Assembly (NCBI RefSeq): GCF_003011965.1
Contig: NZ_PXWG01000001.1
Location: forward strand, 124,001 to 188,000
Reading direction: 5' to 3'
DNA: 64,000 nucleotides
Source of the DNA: Streptosporangium nondiastaticum
Lineage (GTDB): Bacteria; Actinomycetota; Actinomycetes; Streptomycetales; Streptomycetaceae
The notes beneath the pieces are model-generated. The model ran no database searches and was not told the origin of the DNA. It saw only the letters and a program-made list of their open reading frames with translations. The translations under genes and the position numbers were made by a program. Of this stretch, positions 35,243 through 43,512 are shown one piece after another; positions within the stretch are counted from its first letter, which is position 1, and each line of letters opens with the position of its first letter.

Positions 35243-35576
35243 ACAGACACGAGAAATGGGTAAATAGGACGGTCCGTGCCGACGCCCGTGCCAGCGAATG
35301 GGGCGTTGTGGTCATCAAAGCCCGTGCGGGCATCGGCAGGTGTACGACGAGGGCCAGGAACATGACCTGGCAGGGGTGGTGCCCTTCGGCCCGCTCGATG
35401 AACGCGATGAAGAGGCGCCGTGCCCGTTCGCGGACGGCGGGGTCAGCGGTGTGCAGTGGTTCGGCGAAGCCGTAGTCCAGGGTGCGCCGCCAGGCTTCGG
35501 CGAGGTCAAGCAGGGACTTGGATGCCTCCCATGCCGCCCGCTGGAGGCCCTCAGCCACCGGCGCACCGACCGCCAC
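35208..35576 (-). CDS. hypothetical protein, 122 aa
   Basis: GTG at 35576 follows a GGAG. The product MAVGAPVAEGLQRAAWEASK has LLDLAEAWRRTLDYGFAEPL, then VRERARRLFIAFIERAEGHH and PCQVMFLALVVHLP, all helix-like with good codon bias. The C-terminal 30 residues are less convincing. No family recognised. It overlaps the uncertain ORF on the plus strand, and of the two this one is more likely to be real. Confidence 0.45.
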   Translation of the reverse strand: MAVGAPVAEGLQRAAWEASKSLLDLAEAWRRTLDYGFAEPLHTADPAVRERARRLFIAFIERAEGHHPCQVMFLALVVHLPMPARALMTTTPHSLARASARTVLFTHFSCLSISRAVGAPSH

Positions 35577-35702
35577 CTCAGCTGTGACTCCACCGACCTG
35601 GTCAACCCCACCACCCAGGCCACCTGGCGTATCGATCGAACTTTCTGAGACCCGCAGCAGCGGAGGCGCAGATGCGGTTCCGGCCGCCCGAGGGCGACCT
35701 GC

Positions 35703-36179
35703 TCACCCAATACGGCGCTTGGTGAGGCGACGCGCGAGGAGTGGAAGGGCGGTGCCTGCCAAGAGGGCGGCGACCGGTAGCGCGACATCCACCCAGGGAT
35801 TCCGGAGTGGTCTGTACGCGGCGGTGCCGTCCTTGATTTCGATGAAGCCGCGGGGCCGGGCCATGACTCCTCCTCCTCCGCCGCCTCCTCCGCCGCCTCC
35901 GCCTCCGCCTCCGCCTCCGCCTCCGCCTCCGCCTTCGCCGGTCGTGGCTGCGGCTCCGACCGTGCGCGCCGCGCCACCCCCGAAGCCGAACCCGATGCCG
36001 ATCTCGGCGACCGGGATGACGGTGATGCCGTCGGTCGTGACGGGCTCGCCGTACACGATCGTCTTCGAAGCCCGGCTGCCGAGCTCGCCGGCCAGGCGCT
36101 CCAGCAGGGCGGCGGAGGCGTGGGCAGCAGGCGTGTTCTCGTCCGGGACGGGCCGGGCGGTATCTTCCGGGGCAGTCAT
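35703..36179 (-). CDS. GerW/YtfJ-family sporulation protein with a 22-residue poly-Gly run
   Basis: The 158-residue product reads ASAALLERLAGELGSRASKT IVYGEPVTTDGITVIPVAEI GIGFGFGGG, the hallmark of YtfJ/GerW proteins, which are linked to spore germination in Bacillus and are widespread in actinomycetes. After residues ATTGE comes an uninterrupted run of 22 Gly (83-104), then ARPRGFIEIKDGTAAYRPLR and a C-terminal hydrophobic segment VDVALPVAALLAGTALPLL that may anchor it in a membrane. Typical members have a shorter Gly-rich loop at this place. The run is coded by a GGA/GGC repeat. Confidence 0.85.
   Translation of the reverse strand: MTAPEDTARPVPDENTPAAHASAALLERLAGELGSRASKTIVYGEPVTTDGITVIPVAEIGIGFGFGGGAARTVGAAATTGEGGGGGGGGGGGGGGGGGGGGGGVMARPRGFIEIKDGTAAYRPLRNPWVDVALPVAALLAGTALPLLARRLTKRRIG
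35868..35933. repeat. GGN codon microsatellite in gerW-like gene
   Basis: A run of 22 glycine codons, mainly alternating GGA and GGC (CCTCCG units on the plus strand), inside the GerW-like gene. Length changes in multiples of three would keep the frame, so the loop length may vary between strains. Confidence 0.9.
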
Positions 36180-36240
36180 CGGTGCCTCCTTCGGCGCTGT
36201 GTGCGGCGGTGCTGAGGATAACGAAGCCCATCGAGCCGTC

Positions 36241-36380
36241 TACTGCTCACCGCCGGGCCACAGCCTGACGCCCGTCTCGGCGGTACGCGCCCGAGGGGAG
36301 GCCACGGTGCTGTCGGGGGCGCCGTCGATCGTGCGGTCCTTCGCCGTGATCTGCAGGTCGTCGGTGCGGCACAGGCCGCG
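36241..36380 (-). pseudogene. DUF4232-like lipoprotein fragment
   Basis: A minus frame reads LCRTDDLQITAKDRTIDGAP DSTVA and then changes to unrelated text ending WPGGEQ. C-R-T-x-D-L-x-x-x-x-x-x at the start, followed by a strand, is the usual beginning of the DUF4232 domain in actinobacterial secreted lipoproteins. Signal peptide and most of the domain are missing, so this is a short relic. Confidence 0.45.
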
Positions 36381-36382
36381 GT

Positions 36383-36640
36383 TTATCCGGTGGGCTTGAG
36401 GGCGTGGCCGCAGATGGTGACGACCAAGCCCACGGCCAAGAGGATCCAGGAGTAGGTGAGCAGGCTTGCCACCTGGAACAGGAGGCCCAGCCCCCACAGC
36501 CGGGGATTGCGCACGATGCGGCGCAGCGGCCGGCCGGGCACACGATTGCGGGTGAAGGCGTAGATGCCCAGCGAGCCCACCCCCACGGAGACCACAGCGG
36601 TCAGGCCCATGCAGAACAAGAGCAGTGAACCGAATGCCAT
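36383..36640 (-). CDS. small membrane protein, 85 aa
   Basis: ATG at 36640 gives MAFGSLLLFCMGLTAVVSVG VGSLGIYAFTRNRVPGRPLR. There is one TM segment at about 2-28, a basic loop, then two hydrophobic stretches (LWGLGLLFQVASLLTY and ILLAVGLVVTICGHAL). No conserved family is recognised. The predicted plan is two or three TM helices with a positively charged cytoplasmic loop. The upstream in-frame extension is not needed. Confidence 0.6.
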   Translation of the reverse strand: MAFGSLLLFCMGLTAVVSVGVGSLGIYAFTRNRVPGRPLRRIVRNPRLWGLGLLFQVASLLTYSWILLAVGLVVTICGHALKPTG

Positions 36641-36776
36641 CGCGCCCTCCCCGCCCCAGGTTGTCCTGCTCGGGATACTACGTCTGACCGGGACCGTGTT
36701 GTCCGCCGGGCGAGCATCAGGGCGAAGCACCCTCCTGGTGCCGGCGGACAACCCTCTAAGGCCGGCGGAGAACCCT

Positions 36777-37805
36777 CTAAGGTCGCTGTGCAGGCAGTGG
36801 CTGAAGTGCGGGCCATCGGGTGAGCATGCTCTCGCGCATGGCCGCGGCCAGCTGTCCGAGCCGGCTGAGCCCGCCGCCCTCTGCAGTCATCCGGCTGACA
36901 ACCCCAAGGCGGTGCACCAGCCGCTGACGAGCGGTCGCAGTGCCCCATTCCCAGTCACGGTCCGGGAGCTCGCCCAGACGGTCGGTGACCCCGCGCTCGG
37001 CCCGCTGGACCAGAGCGTCACCCCGTAGCAGCCAGCCGGCGCACGCATCGGTGAGATCGCCCGGGACCTCGGTGCCGGTTGCGGTACGCCATGCCGAGCG
37101 GTACGCACTCTCTGCCGCGTCCAGCAGCTCCGGAGCCGGAGCCGTGGCGCACCAGCAGGTCGGGAAGCCGATACGGAGGTAGGCAAGCTCCGTGATCCCG
37201 CTGCCCAGCGCGGCCTGTTCGAAGTCGATGAACCTCACGCCTTCGCTGGTGTGCATGTCGTTGCCGGGACAGGGGTCGCCGTGCAGCAGGGCATGGCCCG
37301 GAGCGCCGGCCAGGCGGTCCACAAGGCCCTCCAGCTCGGTTCGCACGCCGGACGGCAGCACCACGCCGAGCGTTCTGGCGAGCCTGAGGAAGGAGCCGAT
37401 GTCATCCAGCGGCGGGCCCGACCAGGTCGGAAGACTGCCCACGGTGTCGGCAACGGCAGCCGCATGGAGCCGGGCCAGCGCGTCCGCGTAGTCGACCACC
37501 CAGCCCTCGCACGGCTTTTGGCGGTCCACGTGCTCGAGCACCAGCACCCGCTCGCCCGGATCGGTGCCGAGAAGCTTCGGCACCACGGGCGGGTCGACCC
37601 GGGAGGCAATCTGCAACGCAGCCGCCTCCCGGGCGTAACCGTCGGCGGCTCCCGGGCCGCCGACGAGCTGCTTGACCACCACAGGCGTTCCGGACAACTC
37701 GGCCCGCCACACGCGTGAACGCGGACTGCTGCTCAGCCTGCGCACCCGCCGGGGCGAACCCAGTTCGGCTTTGAGTCTCTCTCCGAACGGCAGTTGTGAC
37801 CACAT
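36777..37805 (-). CDS. aminoglycoside phosphotransferase (APH)-fold kinase
   Basis: ATG at 37805 gives 342 residues, MWSQLPFGERLKAELGSPRR. N-lobe strand GTPVVVKQLVGG carries the ATP Lys (about 45), and VLVLEHVDRQKP is the hinge. The Brenner motif HALLHGDPCPGNDMHTSEGV contains catalytic Asp177 and Asn182, and VRFIDFEQAALG the metal Asp195. So all catalytic residues are present. APH-fold proteins phosphorylate antibiotics, sugars, choline-like compounds or ribitol; the substrate here is open. The C-terminal 100 residues are helical. A stand-alone gene. Confidence 0.88.
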   Translation of the reverse strand: MWSQLPFGERLKAELGSPRRVRRLSSSPRSRVWRAELSGTPVVVKQLVGGPGAADGYAREAAALQIASRVDPPVVPKLLGTDPGERVLVLEHVDRQKPCEGWVVDYADALARLHAAAVADTVGSLPTWSGPPLDDIGSFLRLARTLGVVLPSGVRTELEGLVDRLAGAPGHALLHGDPCPGNDMHTSEGVRFIDFEQAALGSGITELAYLRIGFPTCWCATAPAPELLDAAESAYRSAWRTATGTEVPGDLTDACAGWLLRGDALVQRAERGVTDRLGELPDRDWEWGTATARQRLVHRLGVVSRMTAEGGGLSRLGQLAAAMRESMLTRWPALQPLPAQRP

Positions 37806-37974
37806 GGACCGACCTTTCCACATGCCCGAGCGCTATTGCCGGCGAGATTGGTTGCTGGACAGCTCACGTCGCGGGCTTCGGAGCACTTGACCCCGAAGCT
37901 GCGGAGGGCGGCCCGCGCCGAACTCGCCGCTCTCCACAGCCTTCGCTCATGGTCGGCCGGACGGTTTTCCGGAC

Positions 37975-38496
37975 GTGGTCAGCGCATGGTTCCGGGCCCG
38001 GGCCACGGCCACCCGCAGCACCCAACCCGGCGGACCGGCCGTCGCCACAGCCGCAGCGCACTACCGCGCCGACGACGACGCCCTCAAGACCGCCGGACTG
38101 CCGGGGCTGCACCGCGGACTGCGCCCACTCGCCCTGCCGGGCCTGCGCCTGCTGCACGACCGGCCCATGCCCACCGACCCGCGCCTGGACTGGGGTCCGT
38201 ACCGCCCATGGGCCCAGCCGCTCGTGCTGCTCGCCCAGGACCGTGCCGACGAGGCCCGTACCGCCCTCGCCACGGTGCCCGAACCACCGCGTGATCACTT
38301 GCAGGAAGCGCTCTGGTGCCTCACCGCCCGCGCCGCCGTGCGCCTCGGCGAGCCCGAACTCGCCGCCCGTGCCGCAGCGGCCCTGCGCGATGCCCGCACC
38401 GAAGACGCCGGCGCCGCCAGCGGCATGCTGACCCTGGGTCCGGTGGCGCGATACCTGGCAGAGGCGGAGGAGGAGGCATGCGCGGGGGCGGAGTGA
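37975..38496 (+). CDS. helical-repeat protein, probably a C-terminal fragment
   Basis: The frame contains HYRADDDALKTAGLPGLHRG then LPGLRLLHDRPMPTDPRLDW GPYRPWAQPLVLLAQDRADE, followed by DHLQEALWCLTARAAVRLGE. This LLHDRPMP-x-DP-x-LDWGPYRPW block is known to me as the C-terminal part of a larger streptomycete protein. The first 20 residues are poor (Arg/Ser/Thr-rich), and another frame upstream (LTPKLRRAARAELAALHSLR at about 37888) looks like more of the same protein, so a frameshift or truncation has probably occurred. Possibly a pseudogene. Confidence 0.45.
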   Translation: MVSAWFRARATATRSTQPGGPAVATAAAHYRADDDALKTAGLPGLHRGLRPLALPGLRLLHDRPMPTDPRLDWGPYRPWAQPLVLLAQDRADEARTALATVPEPPRDHLQEALWCLTARAAVRLGEPELAARAAAALRDARTEDAGAASGMLTLGPVARYLAEAEEEACAGAE

Positions 38497-38598
38497 GCCG
38501 CATCGGGTCGGGCGCCGGAGGCTGATCGCAGGGCGTCAGCGCAGTGCGGCGACCGGCGGTCTGCATGCCGCCGGCGCCGTACAGCATCCGCCCCAGCC

Positions 38599-39006
38599 CT
38601 ACGAGAGGCCCTGCTGGTTCTCCCGCCACGTCGTGAGGACGGTCTCGATGTCGTACGGGGAGAGGTTCAGCGGTGGGCCGGGCGGAGGCATGCGCAGGGC
38701 AGCGGTGATCTTGTCGTTGATCTCGGTGATGATCTGCCGCACCTCACGCTCCGTCCTGGCCTCCACGGCGGCGGCGAGGGCGTCCTCGGCCTCCTTGCGC
38801 AGGGCGAGCGAGGGCGGGAGGAAAGAGACCTTCTCGCGCCGCATCTTCTCCTTGATCCACCAGTCCTCGTCGTAGGGGCGCTCGAGGCCGGGCAGTGGCT
38901 TGCCGAACCCCGGCAGGTCCTTGAAGCCGCCGCGCTGTTCGGCTTCCCGGATCTGGCGGTCGGTCCACGTCTCGAAGTCGATTCCACGGGGTTTGCGCTC
39001 GGTCAC
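38599..39006 (-). CDS. DUF1992 domain protein
   Basis: GTG at 39006 follows GGAGGAGCGACC. The 135-residue product has the DUF1992 landmarks in order: WTDRQIREAEQRGGFKDLPG, FGKPLPGLERPYDEDWWIKE KMRREKVSFLPPSLALRKE and VRQIITEINDKITAALR. This family is shared with DNAJC28 in eukaryotes; its bacterial role is unknown. The N-terminal I-x-x-A-x-x-x-G-x-F-x-x-L-P-G-x-G-K motif is intact. A stand-alone gene. Confidence 0.9.
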   Translation of the reverse strand: MTERKPRGIDFETWTDRQIREAEQRGGFKDLPGFGKPLPGLERPYDEDWWIKEKMRREKVSFLPPSLALRKEAEDALAAAVEARTEREVRQIITEINDKITAALRMPPPGPPLNLSPYDIETVLTTWRENQQGLS

Positions 39007-39231
39007 TGGTCGCTCCTCCACCGCTCGGCCCTTCCTATTCCTCCTTTCCAGGATCGCAGACACCGGTCCGCCCCCACCCCGGCCGAGGCGGCAGTGCCTG
39101 CGCCTCACGGCAACGGCTCGGCCGGCGCCGCCTCGCCGCCCGCGCGCTGCTCCGGCACCGGCAGGACGACCTCGACCCGACCAAGGCACTGCCGCTGCTG
39201 GAGCGGGCCTGCACCGCGCCCGGCAAGCGCC

Positions 39232-39807
39232 CTACGCGCCGGTACGGGGCGGCATCCAGTGGGGGGTAGTGAAGTCGCCCTTCTCCAGGGTTTCGAAGGG
39301 AGCGCTGCTCACGCACTTGCCGACGCTGTTGATCGGGAGTCCGTCCATGGCCCAGCTGTAGCCGAGCCGGTCCTTCTTCCCGCCTTTGCCACCGTCGAGG
39401 ATCGTGAAGCCGAACCGTTTGCCCTTCAACTCTTCGGCGGAGGGCATCGGGATCCCCGGTGCGACCTTGACCTGGGCGTCGGTGACGATCCCCGTCGCCA
39501 CGGCGACCGGTCCGCCGGTCAGCAGGCAATCGATGCGGCCCTTGAACCGCACGTCGAATTCCTTGCCGTACTGGTGGCTGACGTCGAAGGTTCCCCGGGC
39601 CTTGTCGGCGAACCCGTGCGCGTCGATGGCAAAGTGGACGTCGTCACCGGGACTCCGCTTCAGCTTGCCGGAGCCGACGACAGAGGGCTCGTCCTTGGTC
39701 TGCGCTGCGGCTGTTCCACCGGCTGTCGTCACGCCGGCGACAGCAGCGGCGCACACGCCCAGCGAGACAGCGGCGGTGGCAAAGGAGCGGCGGCGTATGC
39801 GGGACAT
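39232..39807 (-). CDS. secreted protein of unknown function, 191 aa
   Basis: ATG at 39807 after GGAGGA. A twin-Arg-like signal sequence MSRIRRRSFATAAVSLGVCA AAVAGVTTAGGTAAAQ is followed by the mature part, with VHFAIDAHGFADKARGTFDV SHQYGKEFDVRFKGRIDCLL TGGPVAVATGIVTDAQV and GKRFGFTILDGGKGGKKDRL. The two Cys (DCLL, KCVSS) could pair. The repeated 'FxIDAHG..ARGTFDVSH' beta-strand style occurs in many unnamed streptomycete exoproteins. Export through Sec or Tat is likely. Function not known. Confidence 0.75.
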   Translation of the reverse strand: MSRIRRRSFATAAVSLGVCAAAVAGVTTAGGTAAAQTKDEPSVVGSGKLKRSPGDDVHFAIDAHGFADKARGTFDVSHQYGKEFDVRFKGRIDCLLTGGPVAVATGIVTDAQVKVAPGIPMPSAEELKGKRFGFTILDGGKGGKKDRLGYSWAMDGLPINSVGKCVSSAPFETLEKGDFTTPHWMPPRTGA

Positions 39808-39818
39808 TGATCCTCCTG

Positions 39819-39850
39819 CTCGTAAGAGAACTCGTAAGAGAACTCGTAAG
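39819..39850. repeat. 12-bp tandem repeat upstream of the secreted protein gene
   Basis: CTCGTAAGAGAA occurs twice in full and a third time in part, beginning 12 bp upstream of the start codon and covering the ribosome-binding region. Read on the minus strand it gives TTCTCTTACGAG units. It may influence translation start or be a simple slippage product. Confidence 0.75.
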
Positions 39851-40015
39851 GGATGGGGCCGGGTCCGTTTCGGTCCGCGTTTCGCGTGGCCTCCCGGCCG
39901 CTCACCTTCAGCCTGCCGTTCCGCACAGCCCGACCACATCACCTCTCGGATGGTCTTGGCTCCGCCGCGCGGTGGAACGGCGTTCCTCCTCCGCGACGAC
40001 TCCGGATCCACGACA

Positions 40016-40254
40016 GTGCGGGCCCTGTCCTTCGGCGCCGCCGCGGCCGCCTACCAGCGCGGACGCCCGCCGTATCCGGCTCAGGCGCTTGACTGGATGG
40101 TCCCGGCAACCACGCGCCGCATCCTCGGCCTCGGCGTCGGCATCGACGCCGTCCAGCCGCCCTTCGCGCCCCCCAACACCGCACCGTCGAATGGTGCGCC
40201 GACAAAATCACCATGCCGTACATCACCCACTGCTACCGCACCCACCTCTGCTGA
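40016..40254 (+). pseudogene. SAM methyltransferase pseudogene with internal deletion
   Basis: The N-terminal part VRALSFGAAAAAYQRGRPPY PAQALDWMVPATTRRILGLG is the start of the same trans-aconitate-methyltransferase-like family as the gene at 27361. It is cut at motif I and joined, in another frame, to a C-terminal piece DKITMPYITHCYRTHLC ending TGA 40252-40254. About two thirds of the domain is gone. Clear relic. Confidence 0.65.
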
Positions 40255-40377
40255 GCTCGGCAGTCAACCTGGACTGCCGGGCGGCCGCCTGGTCGTCCGC
40301 GGGGAGTGGCGATCCGGGAGCCGGGACGCGGGCACAACGCCGACCGAGGAGTTGCAAGGCGGCCACCCGCCGTTCGA

Positions 40378-41307
40378 TCACTGGCGCGCCGTGCCCTCCG
40401 CCTGTTCGGCGATCAGGGACGCCAGCTGCTCGGCCAGTCGTGCGGCGGGGCCGCGACGGCGGCGGGAGAGGGCCAGGCCGAGATGCCGGCGAGGGCTCGG
40501 TTCGGCGAGGGGGAGCGCGACCAACTCCGGGTGACGGGTCAGGCCGATCTCGGGGATCAGCGCGACACCGATGCCGGCGCGGACGAGGGACTGGGCGAAG
40601 TCGTAGTCCGTCGCCGTGCACGAGATCTGCAGTTCGACACCGGCCAGGTCGGCGTGGCGGGCGAGCTGGTCGGCGGACTTCCGGCAGCCCAGGATCCACC
40701 GCTGGTCGGCGAGCTCGGCCAGATGCGGCGGCTCGGGCCGGGCCTGGTAGCGGACCGCGGCGGGGTGGAGGTGACCCAGCACGACCCGTAGCGGATCCGT
40801 GCCGAGGGGCGTCCAGTCCAGACCGGACCGGTCGCCGGGCCGGGCGGGCGGCGGCCCGTCGAGATGGTAGGCGAGGGCGAGGTCGGCCCGCCCCTCGCGG
40901 ACGTCGGGCAGGCTCTCCTCCGGCTCCGCCTCCAGGATCGTCAACTCTACTTCCGGATGGTCGGCGACAAAGGCGGCCAGGGCCGCGGGCAGCAGCCGCC
41001 GGCCCGCACTGGCGAACGTGGCGACGGTGAGGGAGATCCGCTCGGCGGCCAGCCGCTCGATGCGCTGCTGAGTATCGGCCAGTTCGGCCGCTATCGCGTC
41101 GGCAGCCTCCACCAGCAGGCGGCCCGCGTCCGTCAGCGTCACCCCTCGGGTGGAGCGTTCAACGGCGGGCGCGCCCAGGCTTCGCTCCAGCGCGGCGATC
41201 TGCTGTGAGACGGCCGAGGGCGTGCAGTACAGCGCCTGCGCCGCCTGATTGAAGCTGCCGTGGCGGGCCACCTCACGCAGTACGGCCAGCCGCTGTACGT
41301 CGATCAA
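40378..41307 (-). CDS. LysR-family transcriptional regulator
   Basis: The 309-residue product starts MIDVQRLAVLREVARHGSFN QAAQALYCTPSAVSQQIAAL ERSLGAPAVERSTRGVTLTD, a complete LysR winged-helix domain, followed by a periplasmic-binding-like effector domain (about residues 90-300, LTVATFASAGRRLLPAALAA). It is divergent from an SDR-AKR operon, with a dyad in between, so it is likely to control both itself and that operon in answer to a small ligand. Confidence 0.92.
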   Translation of the reverse strand: MIDVQRLAVLREVARHGSFNQAAQALYCTPSAVSQQIAALERSLGAPAVERSTRGVTLTDAGRLLVEAADAIAAELADTQQRIERLAAERISLTVATFASAGRRLLPAALAAFVADHPEVELTILEAEPEESLPDVREGRADLALAYHLDGPPPARPGDRSGLDWTPLGTDPLRVVLGHLHPAAVRYQARPEPPHLAELADQRWILGCRKSADQLARHADLAGVELQISCTATDYDFAQSLVRAGIGVALIPEIGLTRHPELVALPLAEPSPRRHLGLALSRRRRGPAARLAEQLASLIAEQAEGTARQ

Positions 41308-41334
41308 CAGTTCTCCTTACGACGAGGCACAGCA

Positions 41335-41355
41335 ATCGATACTACTGCTATTGAT
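41335..41355. promoter_or_regulatory. LysR-type dyad between LysR and SDR genes
   Basis: ATCGAT, 9 bp, then ATTGAT: an imperfect dyad in an AT-rich patch, 28-48 bp before the LysR start and 86-106 bp before the SDR start. Size and place fit a LysR recognition site. A TTGATCAA palindrome (41351-41358) overlaps its right arm. Confidence 0.5.
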
Positions 41356-41440
41356 CAACATCGAGCAGGCTGATCACCGCAGACGCAAGGAGCGTGGCCG
41401 GCGCGAAAGCGCGAGGAGACGGACCAGGAGGGCCGACGGC

Positions 41441-42340
41441 ATGGACGTGTGTGTGATCGGAGGGAGCCGCTACTTCGGGCGGCGGCTGATCGAGGAACTG
41501 CGGGATACGGGCGCAGCGGTCACCGTCATCAACCGCGGGTCGGCACCCGCCCCGCAGGGCGTGACCCACCTGCGCGCCGACCGTGACGACGAGTCCGCGC
41601 TGCGCACCGCACTCGCCGGCCGGTCCTTCGACGTCGTGATCGACCAGGTCTGCTACTCGCCCCTCCAGGCGGCCATCGCCGCCCGGGTCTTCGCCGGACG
41701 CACCCGGCGCTACGTGCTGACCTCCACGGTCGAGGTCTACGCCGAGCTCGGCCGGCCGGGCGGGGGACCGGGGGCGGCCCTCCCGGAACAGGCCGTCGAT
41801 CCCTCGACCTGGCCGGTGGACCTGACACTGCCCTGGACGGAGCCGCGGTTCCTGGAGGGCCACTACGGCGAGGGCAAGCGCCAAGCGGAGGCACTGCTGA
41901 CCCGGGAGGCGCCCTTCGACGTCGTCACCGTCCGCACTGCGCACGTCCTCGGCGGGGCCGACTTCACCGGGCGGCTTGCCCACTACATCGAGCGGATCGA
42001 GAACAGCCTGCCGGTCTCCGTCCACGCCGCACCCCGGCCCGCGTCCTTCATTCACGCGCCGGAGATCGCCCGCTTCCTGGCCTGGGCCGCGACGGCGGAC
42101 TTCGCCGGCCCCGTCAACGCGGCGTCCCACGGGACGCTGGACGCACGCCAGTTGTGCGAGGCGATCGGCCGTGCGGTCGGTACGGAGCCGACGCTGGTCA
42201 CCGGGACGGGGGAGCCGGTCTCGCCGTTCTCCTTCGAGCGCAGTTACGTCATGGACACCGGCCGGGCGGCGCGCCTGGGTTTCCAGTTCTCGTCGGTCGA
42301 CAAGTGGCTGCCGCTGGTTCTCAAGGAGGCCCGGGCGTGA
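41441..42340 (+). CDS. NAD-dependent epimerase/reductase (extended SDR-like)
   Basis: ATG at 41441 gives 299 residues. The nucleotide site is VCVIGGSRYFGRRLIEELR (an atypical GGSRYFG variant like that of CsaA/isoflavone-reductase-type and chloroplast stem-loop binding-type SDRs). The active-site Y-x-x-x-K is GHYGEGKRQAE. HAPEIARFLAWAATADFAGP matches the substrate-domain helix. It should reduce or epimerise a small molecule. The next gene starts inside its stop codon region (GTGA), so it is coupled to the aldo/keto reductase. Confidence 0.85.
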   Translation: MDVCVIGGSRYFGRRLIEELRDTGAAVTVINRGSAPAPQGVTHLRADRDDESALRTALAGRSFDVVIDQVCYSPLQAAIAARVFAGRTRRYVLTSTVEVYAELGRPGGGPGAALPEQAVDPSTWPVDLTLPWTEPRFLEGHYGEGKRQAEALLTREAPFDVVTVRTAHVLGGADFTGRLAHYIERIENSLPVSVHAAPRPASFIHAPEIARFLAWAATADFAGPVNAASHGTLDARQLCEAIGRAVGTEPTLVTGTGEPVSPFSFERSYVMDTGRAARLGFQFSSVDKWLPLVLKEARA

Positions 42341-43368
42341 AGGGCTTGATGAAGAACGCGATGAAGAACGCGATGAAGGACGCGACGAAGGACACGACGA
42401 AGGAGATGGCGATGGAGATGGCGATGGAGACGATGACGGAGACGACGATGGAGAGGACGAAGGGCACGATGAAGGACATTCCAGTAGTGCACGCCGCTGC
42501 CCGCACCATCGGCGGCGTTGCGGTGGGCTCCGTCGGACTCGGTGCGATGCCGCTCTCCGTCGAAGGGCGCCCGGACGAGGACCAGGCGATGGCCACGATC
42601 CACGCCGCGCTCGACGCAGGCGTGCGGCTGATCGACACCGCCGACTCCTACCACTGGCACGCCGGCGAAGTCGGCCACAACGAACGCCTGATCGCCCGTG
42701 CACTGGCCGCCTACGGCAGAGGCTCGGAAGAGGTGCTGGTGGCGACCAAGGGCGGTCGTGGCCGTCCCGGCGACGGGTCATGGACGGTCAACGGCGACCC
42801 GCGCCACCTCCGGCGCGCGGCGGAGGCCTCGGCGGCCCGGCTCGGTGTGGAGGCGATCGGCCTCTACCAACTGCACAAGCCGGACCCGGCCGTCCCCTTC
42901 GCCGACTCGGTCGGCGCGCTGCGGGACCTGGCCGACGCCGGCACGATCCGGATGGCCGGACTCTCCAACGTGGACCGTGAGCAGATCGGCATCGCTCAGG
43001 AGATCCTCGGCCCGTATCTGGTCTCGGTGCAGAACCGCTTCTCCCCAGCGCACCAGTCCACCCGGGACACCCTCGACCTCTGCACCGAGCTCGGCCTGGC
43101 CTTCCTGCCGTGGAGCCCGCTCGGCGGGATCTCGCTGAGCGCCGTCGACGATCCGGGAACCGGCGCACCGACCCCGGACTCGCCCTTCCACGCTCTCGCC
43201 CGCGCCCGTGGCGTCAGCCCGCAACAGGTCTGCCTGGCCTGGCATCTGGCCCGGTCGCCGGTCGTGGTCCCGATTCCGGGCGCACGCCGACCGGCTTCCA
43301 TCCGCGACTCGGCCGCGGCGGCCGGGCTCACCCTGTCAGCGGAGGAGGTGGCGGGGCTGTGCCTGTAG
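42337..43368 (+). CDS. aldo/keto reductase with a repetitive Met/Lys/Thr-rich N-terminus
   Basis: GTG at 42337 overlaps the SDR stop; ATG at 42469 is an alternative that would remove the odd N-terminus. The AKR domain is complete: GLGAMPLS, RLIDTADSYHWHAGEVGHNE (Asp and Tyr), EVLVATKGG (Lys), GLYQLHKPDP (His), FLPWSPLGG and VVVPIPGARRPASIRDSAAA for NADP(H). The first 44 residues (MKNAMKNAMKDATKDTTKEM and so on) come from a degenerate 12-bp repeat. It reduces aldehydes or ketones, probably on the same pathway as the coupled SDR. Confidence 0.9.
   Translation: MKGLMKNAMKNAMKDATKDTTKEMAMEMAMETMTETTMERTKGTMKDIPVVHAAARTIGGVAVGSVGLGAMPLSVEGRPDEDQAMATIHAALDAGVRLIDTADSYHWHAGEVGHNERLIARALAAYGRGSEEVLVATKGGRGRPGDGSWTVNGDPRHLRRAAEASAARLGVEAIGLYQLHKPDPAVPFADSVGALRDLADAGTIRMAGLSNVDREQIGIAQEILGPYLVSVQNRFSPAHQSTRDTLDLCTELGLAFLPWSPLGGISLSAVDDPGTGAPTPDSPFHALARARGVSPQQVCLAWHLARSPVVVPIPGARRPASIRDSAAAAGLTLSAEEVAGLCL
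42347..42475. repeat. degenerate 12-bp coding repeat at the start of the AKR gene
   Basis: Units of the type ATGAAGRACGCG, drifting to ATGGCGATGGAG and ACGATGACGGAG, span most of this stretch, with lower GC than the surroundings. They code for Met, Lys, Thr, Glu and Ala only. The opposite strand gives a false hydrophobic peptide. Confidence 0.8.
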
Positions 43369-43512
43369 GGCGGGTTGGCTTGCTTCTGTTCGGCTTGCCT
43401 CCGTTCGGCTTGCCCCCGTCCCCCTTCGCGACACAGCAACCGGATTGCCGCGGAGGCCGACGACAGTGATGCATAGTATATGTGCGTTTATAACGATACG
43501 AAGGAGCCCGTC

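Noticed and set aside
42321..42638. A minus-strand ORF with a strongly hydrophobic ISIAISFVVSFVASFIAFF stretch, like a membrane toxin
   Set aside because: It arises from reading the ATGAAG/ATGGCG repeat of the AKR gene backwards; no ribosome-binding site and no conserved part.
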